DNA of 32,700 bases, from assembly GCA_024228115.1 (NCBI GenBank), contig JAAETT010000376.1:1-32700 (forward strand), written 5' to 3'. Of this stretch, positions 24,655 to 32,700 are shown piece after piece. The translations under genes were made by a program, and so were the position numbers. Below the pieces are notes generated by a model that made no database searches, had not been told where the DNA came from, and was given only the letters and a program-made list of their open reading frames with translations. Position 1 is the stretch's first letter. Each line of letters begins with the position of its first letter. Source of the stretch: a bacterium (GTDB taxonomy: Bacteria > Myxococcota_A > UBA9160 > UBA6930).

Positions 24655-26079
24655 TCAGGGCACGGTGATGACGCGGATCATGCTCGTGCTGCCCGTTTCG
24701 CTGGAGATTCCGGCGGTCACCACGACGGTATCGCCACTGCGGAGGTAGCCCCGTTCGGAAGCCCATTCGACGGCATGCTCGAGCTTCTCTTCGTCCGAGG
24801 CCGCATCCTTGGTCAACCAGGCGGTGACGCCCCAGTTGAGTGCGAGCCGCCGCGCCACCTGAGGAGAGCGGGTCGCTGCGAGGATCGGGCAGCGCGGCCG
24901 ATACTTGGAGATCTGGCGCGAGGTGAAGCCACTCTCGGTCAAGGTCAAGATGGCGCTGGCCGCCAGATGATTGGCCATCTCGCTGGCCGCGCGGCTCACC
25001 GCGTCCGTGATGCGTGCGGTGGGGTGGGCGGAGATCTGCTGCAGGTAGCCGTATTCGCGCAGCGAGGCCTCGGCCACGGAAGCCAACTCGGCCATGTTCT
25101 GGACGGCTTCGACCGGGTAGCGCCCGCGCGCGGTCTCGCCCGATAGCATCACGGCGGAAGTTCCATCCAGCACCGCGTTCACCACGTCGCTGGCCTCGGC
25201 CCGGGTGGCCTCCGGATTCCGCTCCATCGAGTCGAGCATCTGGGTCGCGGTGATCACCGGCTTCCCGCTGCCGACCGTGTGCCGGATGATCCGCTTCTGG
25301 GCCACCGGAACCTGTGCAGCAGAAATCTCCACTCCGAGATCGCCGCGCGCGACCATCGTTCCATCCGCGACCTCGATGATCGCGTCCAGGTTCCGGATAC
25401 CGTGGGAGCTCTCGATCTTGGCAATGATCGGGATGTGCTCCCCGCCGTGCTCGGCGAGGAAACTGCGAATCGCGGTGACGTCGTCCGCGCTCTGCATGAA
25501 GGAGGCAGCGATGTAGTCGATGCCGGCATCGGCGGCGAACGCCAGGTCCGCGCGGTTGGCGTCGTTCAGTCCGTCGAGGAGCAGGGAGACCGAGGGTACG
25601 TTGACACCCTTGTGGCTTTCGAGCGGGCCACCTCGCAGCACGCGACAGGCCAGCTCTCCGGGCAGGACCGTTTCGACCTCGAGCTCCAGGTGTCCGTCGT
25701 CGATCAGGACGCGGGTCCCGGGCTCGAGCCGCTCGACCAGTGCCGGGTAGGAGATCGAAACGCCGGCTTCGTCCCCAAGGATGTCGGCCGCAAACAGGCT
25801 GAAGACCGCACCGGGCCGGATCACGACATCCCGCGCAACACTGCCCGTGCGGATTTCCGCGCCCTTCGTGTCCATCATCGTCGCGACCATCGCGCCAACG
25901 CGCTCACTGGCCTCGCGCACGCTCTCGAGGCGCCGACGATGGCTCTCATGATCCTCGTGGGACATGTTGAGGCGGGCCACGTTCATGCCGGCTTCGATCA
26001 TGCGCGCCAGGACATCCACGTCGTCACAGGCCGGGCCGATCGTAGCCACGATCTTGGTCTTGCGGAGCGAACTTCTCAT
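24655..26079 (-). CDS. pyk: Pyruvate kinase
   Basis: This 474-residue enzyme converts phosphoenolpyruvate and ADP to pyruvate and ATP, the last step of glycolysis. Visible family marks are KTKIVATIGPA (8-18), ARLNMSH (35-41), the DTKG block near 70-73 (with GAEIR where GPEIR is usual), the catalytic AKIES with K221 and E223, and metal-site GDLGVE (246-251). The TQMLDSM and MLSGETA blocks follow. ATG 26079 overlaps the stop of the upstream crotonase gene (ATGA), so the two are co-transcribed. The C-terminal domain is complete to TSMIRVITVP. Confidence 0.95.
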   Translation of the reverse strand: MRSSLRKTKIVATIGPACDDVDVLARMIEAGMNVARLNMSHEDHESHRRRLESVREASERVGAMVATMMDTKGAEIRTGSVARDVVIRPGAVFSLFAADILGDEAGVSISYPALVERLEPGTRVLIDDGHLELEVETVLPGELACRVLRGGPLESHKGVNVPSVSLLLDGLNDANRADLAFAADAGIDYIAASFMQSADDVTAIRSFLAEHGGEHIPIIAKIESSHGIRNLDAIIEVADGTMVARGDLGVEISAAQVPVAQKRIIRHTVGSGKPVITATQMLDSMERNPEATRAEASDVVNAVLDGTSAVMLSGETARGRYPVEAVQNMAELASVAEASLREYGYLQQISAHPTARITDAVSRAASEMANHLAASAILTLTESGFTSRQISKYRPRCPILAATRSPQVARRLALNWGVTAWLTKDAASDEEKLEHAVEWASERGYLRSGDTVVVTAGISSETGSTSMIRVITVP

Positions 26080-26876
26080 GACTTCTTGCGGAACTGTTTG
26101 AAGTCCGGTGCACGCTTCTGCATGAACGCCACCACGGCCTCGATGTTCTCCGGCGAGCCGGCTCGGAGCATCATTTCCTTGTCTTCGATCTCCCGCGCCG
26201 CAGCGATTCCGGCCTGATGGGCGGATTGAAGCGTGCGCTTGATGCCGACCAGCGCCGAGATCGGCCACTGCGCGATCTCTCGCGCCTTGTCCATCGTGGC
26301 TGCCAACACCTCGTCATCGGGAAAGGCGCGTGCCGCCAGGCCGACTTCCAGCGCGCGTTTCGCATCGATCCATTCCGCCGTGAACATCAGCTCGTTGGCG
26401 CGTTGGCGCCCGATGGCGGATTGGAGCGTGTAGCTGCTCGCAATTTCGGGCACGAGGCCGAGGTTCGCGAACGGCAGGCGCATCCGCACGCTCTCGCCCA
26501 CATAGACGATGTCCGCCGCCACGGCGAGGGTGCAGCCCCCGCCCACCGCGACGCCCTCGACGCTGGCCAGGAGCGGTTTGTCGAACGCAAAGATCGCATC
26601 CACGCAGGCAAAGAAGGCACTGGGCTTGCCATCGGCACGTGCTGGCGGGGGCTCTCCGCTGAAGCTGCTCAAATCGGCGCCGGAGGAGAAGTTGCCGCCG
26701 GCTCCCGTGAGCACGACGACGGCGACCTGGGCGTCCTCACGCGCCGCGTCCAGGGCCTGGGCCAGCGCATCCCATTGGACCTCATCGAAGGCATTCTTCC
26801 GCTTGGGCCGGTTGAGGGTCAACTGCAGCACGCCCTCTCCATCCAGGTCGGTCAGGATGCGCGGCTCTTCGGTCAT
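26076..26876 (-). CDS. Enoyl-CoA hydratase/isomerase (crotonase) family protein
   Basis: This 266-residue crotonase-fold enzyme acts on acyl-CoA thioesters, probably in beta-oxidation. The oxyanion-hole blocks are SGADL (65-69) and GGG at 112-114 within GVAVGGGCTLAVAADI. A glutamate sits at 144 in LVPEIASS, the general acid/base place used by hydratases and isomerases. The second hydratase glutamate is not obvious, so isomerase activity is equally possible. ATG 26876 is preceded by GAGGAG at 6 nt. It leads a two-gene unit with pyk, an odd metabolic pairing. Confidence 0.9.
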   Translation of the reverse strand: MTEEPRILTDLDGEGVLQLTLNRPKRKNAFDEVQWDALAQALDAAREDAQVAVVVLTGAGGNFSSGADLSSFSGEPPPARADGKPSAFFACVDAIFAFDKPLLASVEGVAVGGGCTLAVAADIVYVGESVRMRLPFANLGLVPEIASSYTLQSAIGRQRANELMFTAEWIDAKRALEVGLAARAFPDDEVLAATMDKAREIAQWPISALVGIKRTLQSAHQAGIAAAREIEDKEMMLRAGSPENIEAVVAFMQKRAPDFKQFRKKS

Positions 26877-27009
26877 CGGGGCTCCTCGTGCCAGATGCGG
26901 GCACGGTACCGGATCGCTTCCGCGGTAGCTGATCCGTCGGCTTTCACGTTTGGCCGGAGTTGGTATCCACAAGCGATCAGATCCGCGCTGCCAAGAGGTA
27001 CGAGGTCGT

Positions 27010-28242
27010 ATGAGTCGGGGCCGAGGCTGGGACGAGCCGCCGCTGCCCGAGGGCGAGCGACCCCACCCCATGCCCGCGTGGAAGTTCGTCCTCCACGGCC
27101 TGCTCGCGGCGGCGATCATGGTCGTCATCCTGCTCACCCTGGAACCCTCGCCGGAGAGGCTTCCCGCGGAATCTCTCGGCGGATTGTCGAGCAAATTCGC
27201 CTATGTCGAAGAGCATCGCGACGAGCTCGATATCTTTTTCGTGGGTTCCAGTCGGGTGCTGCGCGCGATCGTTCCCGAGCGGGTGGACTCCGCGCTGGCG
27301 GCGCTCGGTTGCCCCGGTGTGCGGAGCTACAACCTGGGCTGGGCGGGAATGTCGGCACCCACCATGGCGCGGGTGGCCGAGGTTGCCTCCCGCGGGCCGG
27401 GCGAGCGACCGCGTCTGGTCCTGATCGAGCCGATGGCCGCGTTCGGGCCGGCCCTGCGGACACCCTCCGATGTCCGCGCGCGTTTCGGAAATCGCGCTTC
27501 CACGGTGCCTCTGGGCTTCTTGCAGATCTGGGCTCGCCCGGCGCCAGGACAGTTTGCGGAACACCCGGTGTCTCGCGCATTGATCTTCTTGGGTGTCGCA
27601 TCCCGCTCGGCGATCAGCGTCGGATTGTCGCTGGATTATCTGCGGACTGTCGCCACGACCGAGCTGGGCATCGGTCGCGCTCAGCGGCTCGCCTTCGGGG
27701 CTCCAGAAGCGTGGCCCCGGGTGTCGCCGGAGCAGCTTGACCAGCGTGGTTACCTCTCTCTCGAGCAGTCGACAGCGGAAGCCACCGGTGAGATGCGCAC
27801 CCGGCTGCTCGAACGTCGCATGGATCCCGTGGCCGACCGCGAGAGATTCGAGGTGGTGACTCGCCAAATGGCCGACGTTGCGGTCGCCCCGGCCGAGTCG
27901 CTCTCTACCGTGGAGCGTCTATTCGTCGAACGTCTACTGGCCTCGGGAGATGGCCCTCATTCGCGAGCGGGAGCGCTCCTGCCTCCGACCGTTCGCACCG
28001 ATGCCCTCAAGTGGGTGCGGGATGTGGCGCACCATCTCGCGGAGACGGCACCCGATCGGCCGGTCGTGATCGTACCGCCCGACGAACTGCCCGAGCTCTA
28101 CGAGATCGAGAGCTGGCACGATCGGGGGCATCTGGCGGAGCGCGGCGCACGTCTCTTCTCGGAGGCGCTCGCAAGCGATCTCTGTCCCTCGACGTTTCTG
28201 ACGAAGGGTGAGCGGGGCGCGGTCAGAACTGGAAATAGATGA
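27010..28242 (+). CDS. SGNH-hydrolase-like membrane protein, probable partner of an O-acyltransferase
   Basis: This 410-residue protein has one N-terminal membrane helix (about 26-44) and a periplasmic body. VGSSRVLRAI places a serine nucleophile candidate at 80-81. A DxxH pair (D371, H374 in HDRGHL) near the C-terminus matches block V of SGNH hydrolases, the fold used by AlgJ/AlgX/DltD-type acyl-transfer partners. It probably passes acyl groups to a cell-surface glycan or lipid with the neighbouring MBOAT protein. ATG 27010 has GAGG at about 4-5 nt. It converges on the MBOAT gene and overlaps its end by 20 bp, so the pair is linked but not one operon. Confidence 0.7.
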   Translation: MSRGRGWDEPPLPEGERPHPMPAWKFVLHGLLAAAIMVVILLTLEPSPERLPAESLGGLSSKFAYVEEHRDELDIFFVGSSRVLRAIVPERVDSALAALGCPGVRSYNLGWAGMSAPTMARVAEVASRGPGERPRLVLIEPMAAFGPALRTPSDVRARFGNRASTVPLGFLQIWARPAPGQFAEHPVSRALIFLGVASRSAISVGLSLDYLRTVATTELGIGRAQRLAFGAPEAWPRVSPEQLDQRGYLSLEQSTAEATGEMRTRLLERRMDPVADRERFEVVTRQMADVAVAPAESLSTVERLFVERLLASGDGPHSRAGALLPPTVRTDALKWVRDVAHHLAETAPDRPVVIVPPDELPELYEIESWHDRGHLAERGARLFSEALASDLCPSTFLTKGERGAVRTGNR

Positions 28243-29638
28243 AGGGTTTCGCCTCGAGCGGAACCATCAGGAGCGCCAGGCTCCAGGCCAGGCCATAGGC
28301 CGGCGCGAACGCGATGCCGGGGATCTCGCCGGCTCTTTCTTCGGGTCGCAGGCGCCAGCAGAGTGCGTGCATGCCGACCAAGAGGGCCAGGATCGGCCAC
28401 ACGACCCCTGGCAGGGCCGTGTTCCCGTGAGATGCCCAGGTGAGGTAGGCCTGGGCCGCGATCCAGGCGTCGGAAAGCGTCGCTGCGCGGAAGAAGATCC
28501 AGCAAAAGACCACCCACCAGGCGGTGAACAACAGGGCCGCAAGCCGCGAGAGGGGCCTGAGCCCGCCGGGGGCGTGACGGATGCCCACCAGGGCCCGCCA
28601 CTGCCGGTGGACAACGAGGGCGAGGCCATGCAGTCCACCCCAGATGACGAAATTCCAGAATGCACCGTGCCAGAGACCGCCTAACAACATCGTGGCCATC
28701 AGGTTGACGCGCGTCCGGACCGAGCCGTGTCGATTGCCGCCGAGCGAGATGTAGAGGTAGTCCCGCAGCCAGCTCGAAAGTGAGATATGCCAGCGGCGCC
28801 AGAATTCCGTCGCGGAGAGACTGAAGTAGGGAGCGGCGAAGTTGCGCGGAAGCCGATAGCCGAGGAGCCCCGCCGTCGCGATCGCCATGTCGGAATAACC
28901 TGAAAAATCGCAGTAGATCTGCACGGCGTAGAGCCAGGTGGCTCCGATCAATGCGCTCGCAGTATGGGCCGCCGGTTCCGCATAGACGGGGTCGATCCAG
29001 AGCGCCAGGTTGTCGCCGACGCAGGCTTTCTTGAAGAACCCGATCCAGAAGAGGGTGAGGCATGCGCGTACGGGCACGATGGAGAAGAGTGGGCGGCTCA
29101 CGAGCTGGGGGAGGAAATCCCGGGCGCGCACGATCGGTCCGGCAACGAGTTGGGGGAAGAAGGCAACGAAGAGGGCGAAGTCGAGTGGCTCTCGCCTCGC
29201 CTGAATCTCCCGCCGGTAGACGTCGATCGTGTAGCTCATCGACTGGAATGTGAAGAAGCTGATCCCCACCGGAAGTGTGAGGTGGAGTGTCGTCCAGCCG
29301 GCTTGCAGGCCGACGGCTTCGAGCAGCGCGGTTGCCGAGCCGGCGAAGAAATCCAGGTACTTGAAGGTGAAGAGGATGCCGAGGTTGGTGGCCAGACTCG
29401 CCCACAGCCAGGTGCGTCTCCGCGTCTGGTCTTCGCTGGCCTCGATTCGCAGGGCTGCGAGGTAGTCGATCGCCGTGGAGAGCAGGATCAAGCCCAGGAA
29501 GCGCCAATCCCACGCCCCGTAGAAGAAGTAGCTTGCGGCCAGTAGCCAGGCCTTGTGGTTGCGGTGGCCACGGCAGGCCCACGCCACCGCGAGCACGACA
29601 GCGAAGAAGACGAAGAAGGTCGATTCGACGAACAGCAC
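28223..29638 (-). CDS. MBOAT family membrane-bound O-acyltransferase (AlgI/DltB-like)
   Basis: This 471-residue polytopic membrane protein moves acyl groups across the inner membrane to a surface polymer. Family blocks are LPVGISFFTFQSMSYTIDVYR, FFPQLVAGPI, QIYCDFSGYSDMAI, EFWRRWHISLSSWLRDY and LGGLWHGAFWNF, with the catalytic histidine at 324. GTG 29638 gives MLFVESTFFVFF, the usual MBOAT beginning; a GTG at 29671 would add 11 residues. The substrate is unknown: no alginate or teichoic acid genes are near. The SGNH-like gene on the opposite strand is the natural partner. Confidence 0.92.
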   Translation of the reverse strand: MLFVESTFFVFFAVVLAVAWACRGHRNHKAWLLAASYFFYGAWDWRFLGLILLSTAIDYLAALRIEASEDQTRRRTWLWASLATNLGILFTFKYLDFFAGSATALLEAVGLQAGWTTLHLTLPVGISFFTFQSMSYTIDVYRREIQARREPLDFALFVAFFPQLVAGPIVRARDFLPQLVSRPLFSIVPVRACLTLFWIGFFKKACVGDNLALWIDPVYAEPAAHTASALIGATWLYAVQIYCDFSGYSDMAIATAGLLGYRLPRNFAAPYFSLSATEFWRRWHISLSSWLRDYLYISLGGNRHGSVRTRVNLMATMLLGGLWHGAFWNFVIWGGLHGLALVVHRQWRALVGIRHAPGGLRPLSRLAALLFTAWWVVFCWIFFRAATLSDAWIAAQAYLTWASHGNTALPGVVWPILALLVGMHALCWRLRPEERAGEIPGIAFAPAYGLAWSLALLMVPLEAKPFIYFQF

Positions 29639-30001
29639 GGCGGAGGACCTACGTGTAGCGAATCGGGTCACCCACGTCGTGACAGAGGCGTGCTACCGGA
29701 CACTCCCAGGCTGAGTAACGAGAGGGCGGCCCCGAGCTTGGACAAGGGCAGCGTCAGTAAGGAAGGCTCCCTCGTGGCTCACATTCGAACCATCTCTTGT
29801 TGAAGGAGGCCGGCAGTTCTCTGAGATCGGTGCAGAACTCGGGGAGGCGGTCGTCGTGCACGGCGTGGTTCGTCTCGACAGCGACTTCGGCTATGGGCAC
29901 CGGTACGAACCCCTGGAAGAGGCCAGCAGCGTGACGACCGACTGATCGGATTCACCCAGGTCGTGGGGCATGTGCGGAGAGGGGAAGCAGCAATCGCGTG
30001 C
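29639..30001. other. Gene-poor stretch with a possible coding remnant
   Basis: No complete gene is recognised in these 363 bp. On the plus strand a frame is open from about 29713 to a TGA at 29943-29945. Its last 50 codons read like protein (GEAVVVHGVV, DSDFGYGHRYEPLEE), but there is no ATG or ribosome site. It may be the 3' relic of a lost gene or chance. Confidence 0.3.
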
Positions 30002-31009
30002 TCAGGCCGGATCCGGGCCCACGCGAATCATACGCTTGCCGCGGTTCTCGCCGGCGAGCAGGCCGATCAGGCCGCGGGGTGCGTTCTCGAGGCCGTCGAG
30101 AATGTCCTCGATGACCTTCAGCTCGCCGCTCTCCAGCCACTGCGTGAGATCACGCTCGGCTTCCTGGTCGCGGTCGAGGAAGTCCATCACGATGAAGCCT
30201 TCCATGCGGAGACGTTTCACTACCAGCAGGCCGGGGATGCCGATCGGGCTTGCCGGCGAGCCGCCGTCGTATTGTGAGACTGCACCGCAGCAGGAGATGC
30301 GTCCGTGTAGCTTCATCGCGAAGAGGGCGGCCTGCAGAATGCGTCCACCGACGTTGTCAAAGTAGACGTCGATACCGCCTGGGCAGAGATCCGAGAGGCG
30401 AGCCGAGACGTCATCGTTCTTGTAGTCGATGCAGGCATCGAAGCCGAGTTCCGCTTTGACCCAATCGCATTTCTCGGCGCCGCCTGCGATACCGACCACA
30501 TGGGCGCCCTTGATCTTACCGATCTGTCCGACCAACGAGCCCACCGAGCCCGCCGCCGCCGAGACGACGAGGGTTTCGCCCTCCGCGATTCCTGGCACGT
30601 TGAGAAGGCCGTGGTAGGCCGTCTTGCCGGCGATGCCCAATACCGAGTGCAGGTGCGAGAGCGGCCGGTGGTCACTGCAACGTTGAACCTGCCTGGCGTC
30701 GAGTGCGGCGAATTCCTGCCAGCCGATCTCGCCGGCCACGACGTCGCCGGAGGAAAATCCGGGTGCGCGAGATTCGACGACTTCGCCGATGGCGTAGCCG
30801 TGCATCACGTCGCCTGCATTCACCGCGTCGCGGTACGTAGCGCCCTGCATCCAAGCGCGATTCGCCGCATCCTGGGAGAGCAGCACGTTGCGCACCAACA
30901 GCTGCCCCTGCTCGGGCGTGGGGAGAGGGGCCTGGCGGAGCTCGAAGTGGGATTCCGCAAGCTCCCCTTTGGGGGTCTCGACTAGAACGATCTGGGTGTT
31001 GTCTGCCAT
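30002..31009 (-). CDS. MDR-family NADP-dependent oxidoreductase (PTGR/CurA-like)
   Basis: This 335-residue zinc-free medium-chain reductase resembles prostaglandin/leukotriene reductases and CurA. It should reduce the C=C bond of alpha,beta-unsaturated carbonyl compounds with NADPH. Visible blocks are the N-terminal GroES-like domain (HGYAIGEVVES at 70-80), the nucleotide-binding AAAGSVG (151-157), IDYKNDD and the VYFDNVGG and GRISCCGAVSQY blocks of the family. ATG 31009 is chosen because upstream sequence belongs to the degraded GST relic. It stands alone on the minus strand. The natural substrate cannot be told from sequence. Confidence 0.9.
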   Translation of the reverse strand: MADNTQIVLVETPKGELAESHFELRQAPLPTPEQGQLLVRNVLLSQDAANRAWMQGATYRDAVNAGDVMHGYAIGEVVESRAPGFSSGDVVAGEIGWQEFAALDARQVQRCSDHRPLSHLHSVLGIAGKTAYHGLLNVPGIAEGETLVVSAAAGSVGSLVGQIGKIKGAHVVGIAGGAEKCDWVKAELGFDACIDYKNDDVSARLSDLCPGGIDVYFDNVGGRILQAALFAMKLHGRISCCGAVSQYDGGSPASPIGIPGLLVVKRLRMEGFIVMDFLDRDQEAERDLTQWLESGELKVIEDILDGLENAPRGLIGLLAGENRGKRMIRVGPDPA

Positions 31010-31420
31010 GGCGCGACGATACCCGATTCCGAATCGCTCTTGTCGAATTCCCCGAGGATGAAACGGACGTGGTATGGCCGGCGTCGGTGCATCGCTGGAA
31101 CCAGTAGCTCCTCCTCGCCGTAGGCTTCGAACTGCAGCGCAAGGAGCCAAAGGGCGCGCCTGGACGGATGGATCGACGCGGCGCTGGGTACGTTCTCCGC
31201 AGACCAGGTTCTCGGATGATCGATGATGGCTGTCGTGTCGTGAATCAATCCAGTGTCAGGCGTTCGCAACACCGGGATCATATGGAAGCCGGCCCGCTCG
31301 AAGGTCTCCGGGCTACCGGCCTCCTCGACGAACGGGGATGTCCCGATACCGCAGATAAGCGCGCGCCTTTCCCGTATAGAGCGAGATGGCAGCACCGTAG
31401 AGTCTGTACGCAGGAATCAT
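30982..31420 (-). pseudogene. Glutathione S-transferase relic, frameshifted and truncated
   Basis: Starting at ATG 31420 (AAGGA 5 nt upstream), the reading frame gives LYGAAISLYTGKARAYLRYRDIP, a thioredoxin-like GST N-terminus, then hits an early stop at 31313. The protein carries on in another frame as FVEEAGSPETFERAGF, IPVLRTPDTGLIHDTTAIIDH and ALWLLALQFEAYGEEELLVPAMH. One extra C in a CCCC run at the join explains the shift. The second half of a normal GST (100 or more residues) is missing, and the frame runs into the oxidoreductase start. A sequencing error could explain the shift but not the lost C-terminus. Confidence 0.7.
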
Positions 31421-31493
31421 CCGTCCTTCGCTCCTCAGCAGGCGGCGTGTCGTACCTCGAAGTCGTTCAGCTTCACCGGGGATTGTTGGCCGC

Positions 31494-31534
31494 ATATTAC
31501 ATATGTGGACAACAGGTGGAAAAGACTGTAATAT
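31494..31534. promoter_or_regulatory. Back-to-back promoters for the radical SAM gene and the GST relic
   Basis: On the plus strand TGGACA (31506-31511) and TAATAT (31529-31534) are 17 nt apart, a good sigma-70-type promoter 46 nt before the radical SAM start. On the minus strand TAATAT (31499-31494) with a weak TTTCCA/TTTTCC box 17-18 nt upstream points at the GST relic. The two -10 boxes form an inverted pair (ATATTAC ... GTAATAT), and the two promoters overlap. Confidence 0.55.
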
Positions 31535-31579
31535 TCTGGAATCGCCGGTACCGCCAGACTGCGAAGGAGCGAATCCACG

Positions 31580-32512
31580 ATGACCGCACCCACCTCCTCG
31601 CACAATCTGGAGCCCCCGCCCGAGCCTCTCGGGGCCCGACGTCTGACGATGGAGCCGCCGCCCCAGTACCCCGGCGCGATGGTGAACGTCACCAACCATT
31701 GCAACCTCGAGTGCGCACATTGCTTTGTCTTCCGAGATGGCAACCCCAACGATTCGGAAGGGGAGATGAAGCCCGAGCGCCTGCTCGCCGAACTCGAACG
31801 CTTGCGCGACCGCCACGGGATTCGCCGCATGATGTGGATGGGCGGCGAGCCCATGCTGCGGTGGCGCCTGGTCGAGAAGGGCCTCGCGCTCTTCGAGAAG
31901 AACACGATCACCACCAACGGTACTGTGGTGTTCAAGGATTTCGGTCCCGATGTCACATACGTCGTTTCTCTCGACGGCCCACGGGACGTCAATGATCCGG
32001 TTCGAGGTGAAGGAGTCTTCGATCGGGTCATGCAGAACGTCGCCGCCCTCCCAGACGGTTTTCAATCCCTGGTGATGGCGCAGTGCGTGCTGCACCGCGA
32101 GAACCAGCATCGTCTCGAGGATCTGGTGCGCGAGCTGCTGCCCACGAAGTTCCAAGGCTTGACGTTCAGCTTCTATGTTCCCCGCGCTGACGAGGTCTCA
32201 CCGAGGGCCTGGGATAGCCTCGAGGAGCGCGAGGCGGCGGTCGACATCGTCTTCGATTTGAAGCGCCGCTACCCGGGATTCATCTGGAACTCGAACCGCA
32301 GCCTGGAACTGCTTCGCCCTGCCACCGCCAAGCTCGTCACCGACCACTGCCCGATGCAGAAGGTGATGTTGCCGCTCTACATCGAGGGCAATGACTTCAC
32401 CACGCCCTACTGCTGCTACGGCAACGATGTGGACTGCGACCGTTGTGGCTCCTGGGGCGTGTTTGCTTCCGCGGCCAAGATGGCCGGGCCCTGGGATTCG
32501 CTCCCCACCTGA
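31580..32512 (+). CDS. Radical SAM protein of unknown substrate with C-terminal cysteine cluster
   Basis: This 310-residue enzyme has the [4Fe-4S] cluster motif CNLECAHC (C41, C45, C48) and the SAM-binding GGEP at 88-91, followed by TTNGT and SLDGP blocks typical of the fold. Five further cysteines lie at 257, 278, 279, 286 and 289, suggesting an auxiliary iron-sulphur cluster like SPASM/twitch enzymes, though spacing does not match SPASM exactly. ATG 31580 follows AAGGAG. No small precursor peptide gene was seen next to it. It ends 103 bp before an IS1182-type transposase start, so a lost downstream partner is possible. Reaction unknown. Confidence 0.85.
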   Translation: MTAPTSSHNLEPPPEPLGARRLTMEPPPQYPGAMVNVTNHCNLECAHCFVFRDGNPNDSEGEMKPERLLAELERLRDRHGIRRMMWMGGEPMLRWRLVEKGLALFEKNTITTNGTVVFKDFGPDVTYVVSLDGPRDVNDPVRGEGVFDRVMQNVAALPDGFQSLVMAQCVLHRENQHRLEDLVRELLPTKFQGLTFSFYVPRADEVSPRAWDSLEEREAAVDIVFDLKRRYPGFIWNSNRSLELLRPATAKLVTDHCPMQKVMLPLYIEGNDFTTPYCCYGNDVDCDRCGSWGVFASAAKMAGPWDSLPT

Positions 32513-32615
32513 TGCCGCAAGCGGGGGGCGACTCGAAGATTCGATGCTGCAGCTGCCTGCCTAGGAGTCTGCGCGGCAGAGGGCCATTGAGGGGTGAGTC
32601 TCGCTAGAGTGAGCC

Positions 32616-32700
32616 ATGCCGCGAGACTTTCGACGCTACGAGCCGGACCAGTCGCTTCTCCTGCCGCCCTCGCTTCGGGATTGGCTTCCCGAGGATCATC
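32616..32700 (+). CDS. IS1182-type transposase, N-terminal part (runs off window)
   Basis: Twenty-eight codons are visible, with RRYEPDQSLLLPPSLRDWL followed by PEDH. This matches the conserved beginning of IS1182-family DDE transposases as I know it. The gene continues beyond the window, so catalytic residues cannot be checked. The 103 bp between the radical SAM stop and this ATG should contain the element's left end, but I could not define its inverted repeat from one side. Confidence 0.75.
   Translation, partial: MPRDFRRYEPDQSLLLPPSLRDWLPEDH

Noticed and set aside
28098-29582. 494-codon minus-strand frame overlapping the MBOAT gene
   Set aside because: The MBOAT frame has all family motifs; this one is a Pro/Arg-rich shadow.

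Overview
The window looks like chromosomal DNA of a GC-rich Gram-negative bacterium. An ExbB/ExbD pair, a TonB-like protein and a DUF1302 outer-membrane protein show an outer membrane. The mix of sigma-54 control, DUF1302, crotonase-type enzymes and proteins rich in calcium-loop repeats fits the former Deltaproteobacteria (Myxococcota, Desulfobacterota or Binatota-like lineages). That placement is an impression from gene content, not a measured result.

Region 1 (about 1-12820) is a defence island holding two systems that converge on 8648-8755. The plus strand carries five genes in a row. They are a type III Mod-like adenine methyltransferase (no Res subunit in view), the three parts of an ABC-3C conflict system (nuclease-like/CTD protein, middle component, DUF3732 SMC-like ATPase) and a RelE-fold/UvrD helicase fusion. 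The minus strand carries a complete type III CBASS operon: CdnC-type cyclase, Cap7 HORMA protein, Cap6 TRIP13-like AAA+ ATPase and Cap4 nuclease-SAVED effector. A 324-bp gene-free stretch with a perfect inverted repeat precedes the cyclase. The island ends at about 13145, where a sigma-54 activator lacks the last residues of its DNA-recognition helix.

Region 2 (about 13145-24460) is envelope-related. On the minus strand are the sigma-54 activator (with a -24/-12 type promoter in front of its own start), a LysM lipoprotein candidate, a 1093-residue secreted protein made of about forty calcium-loop-like repeats, and a TonB-like transducer overlapping it. Divergent exbB-exbD supply the likely energising motor. 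A DUF1302 outer-membrane protein faces exbD across a 26-bp perfect palindrome.

Region 3 (about 24655-31009) is metabolic and surface housekeeping: pyruvate kinase and an enoyl-CoA hydratase/isomerase in an overlapping pair, an SGNH-like membrane protein and an MBOAT O-acyltransferase that converge and overlap by 20 bp, and an MDR-family NADP-dependent oxidoreductase.

Region 4 (about 30982-32700) is unstable. A frameshifted, truncated glutathione S-transferase relic diverges from a radical SAM gene across a compact promoter region, and the first 28 codons of an IS1182-type transposase run off the window edge.

The best candidate for something not fully described is the five-gene plus-strand cassette at 45-8647, which couples DNA modification, an ABC-3C module and a RelE-UvrD helicase. 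The second is the TonB-like / repeat-protein / LysM / ExbBD cluster. No tRNA, rRNA or CRISPR array was seen.
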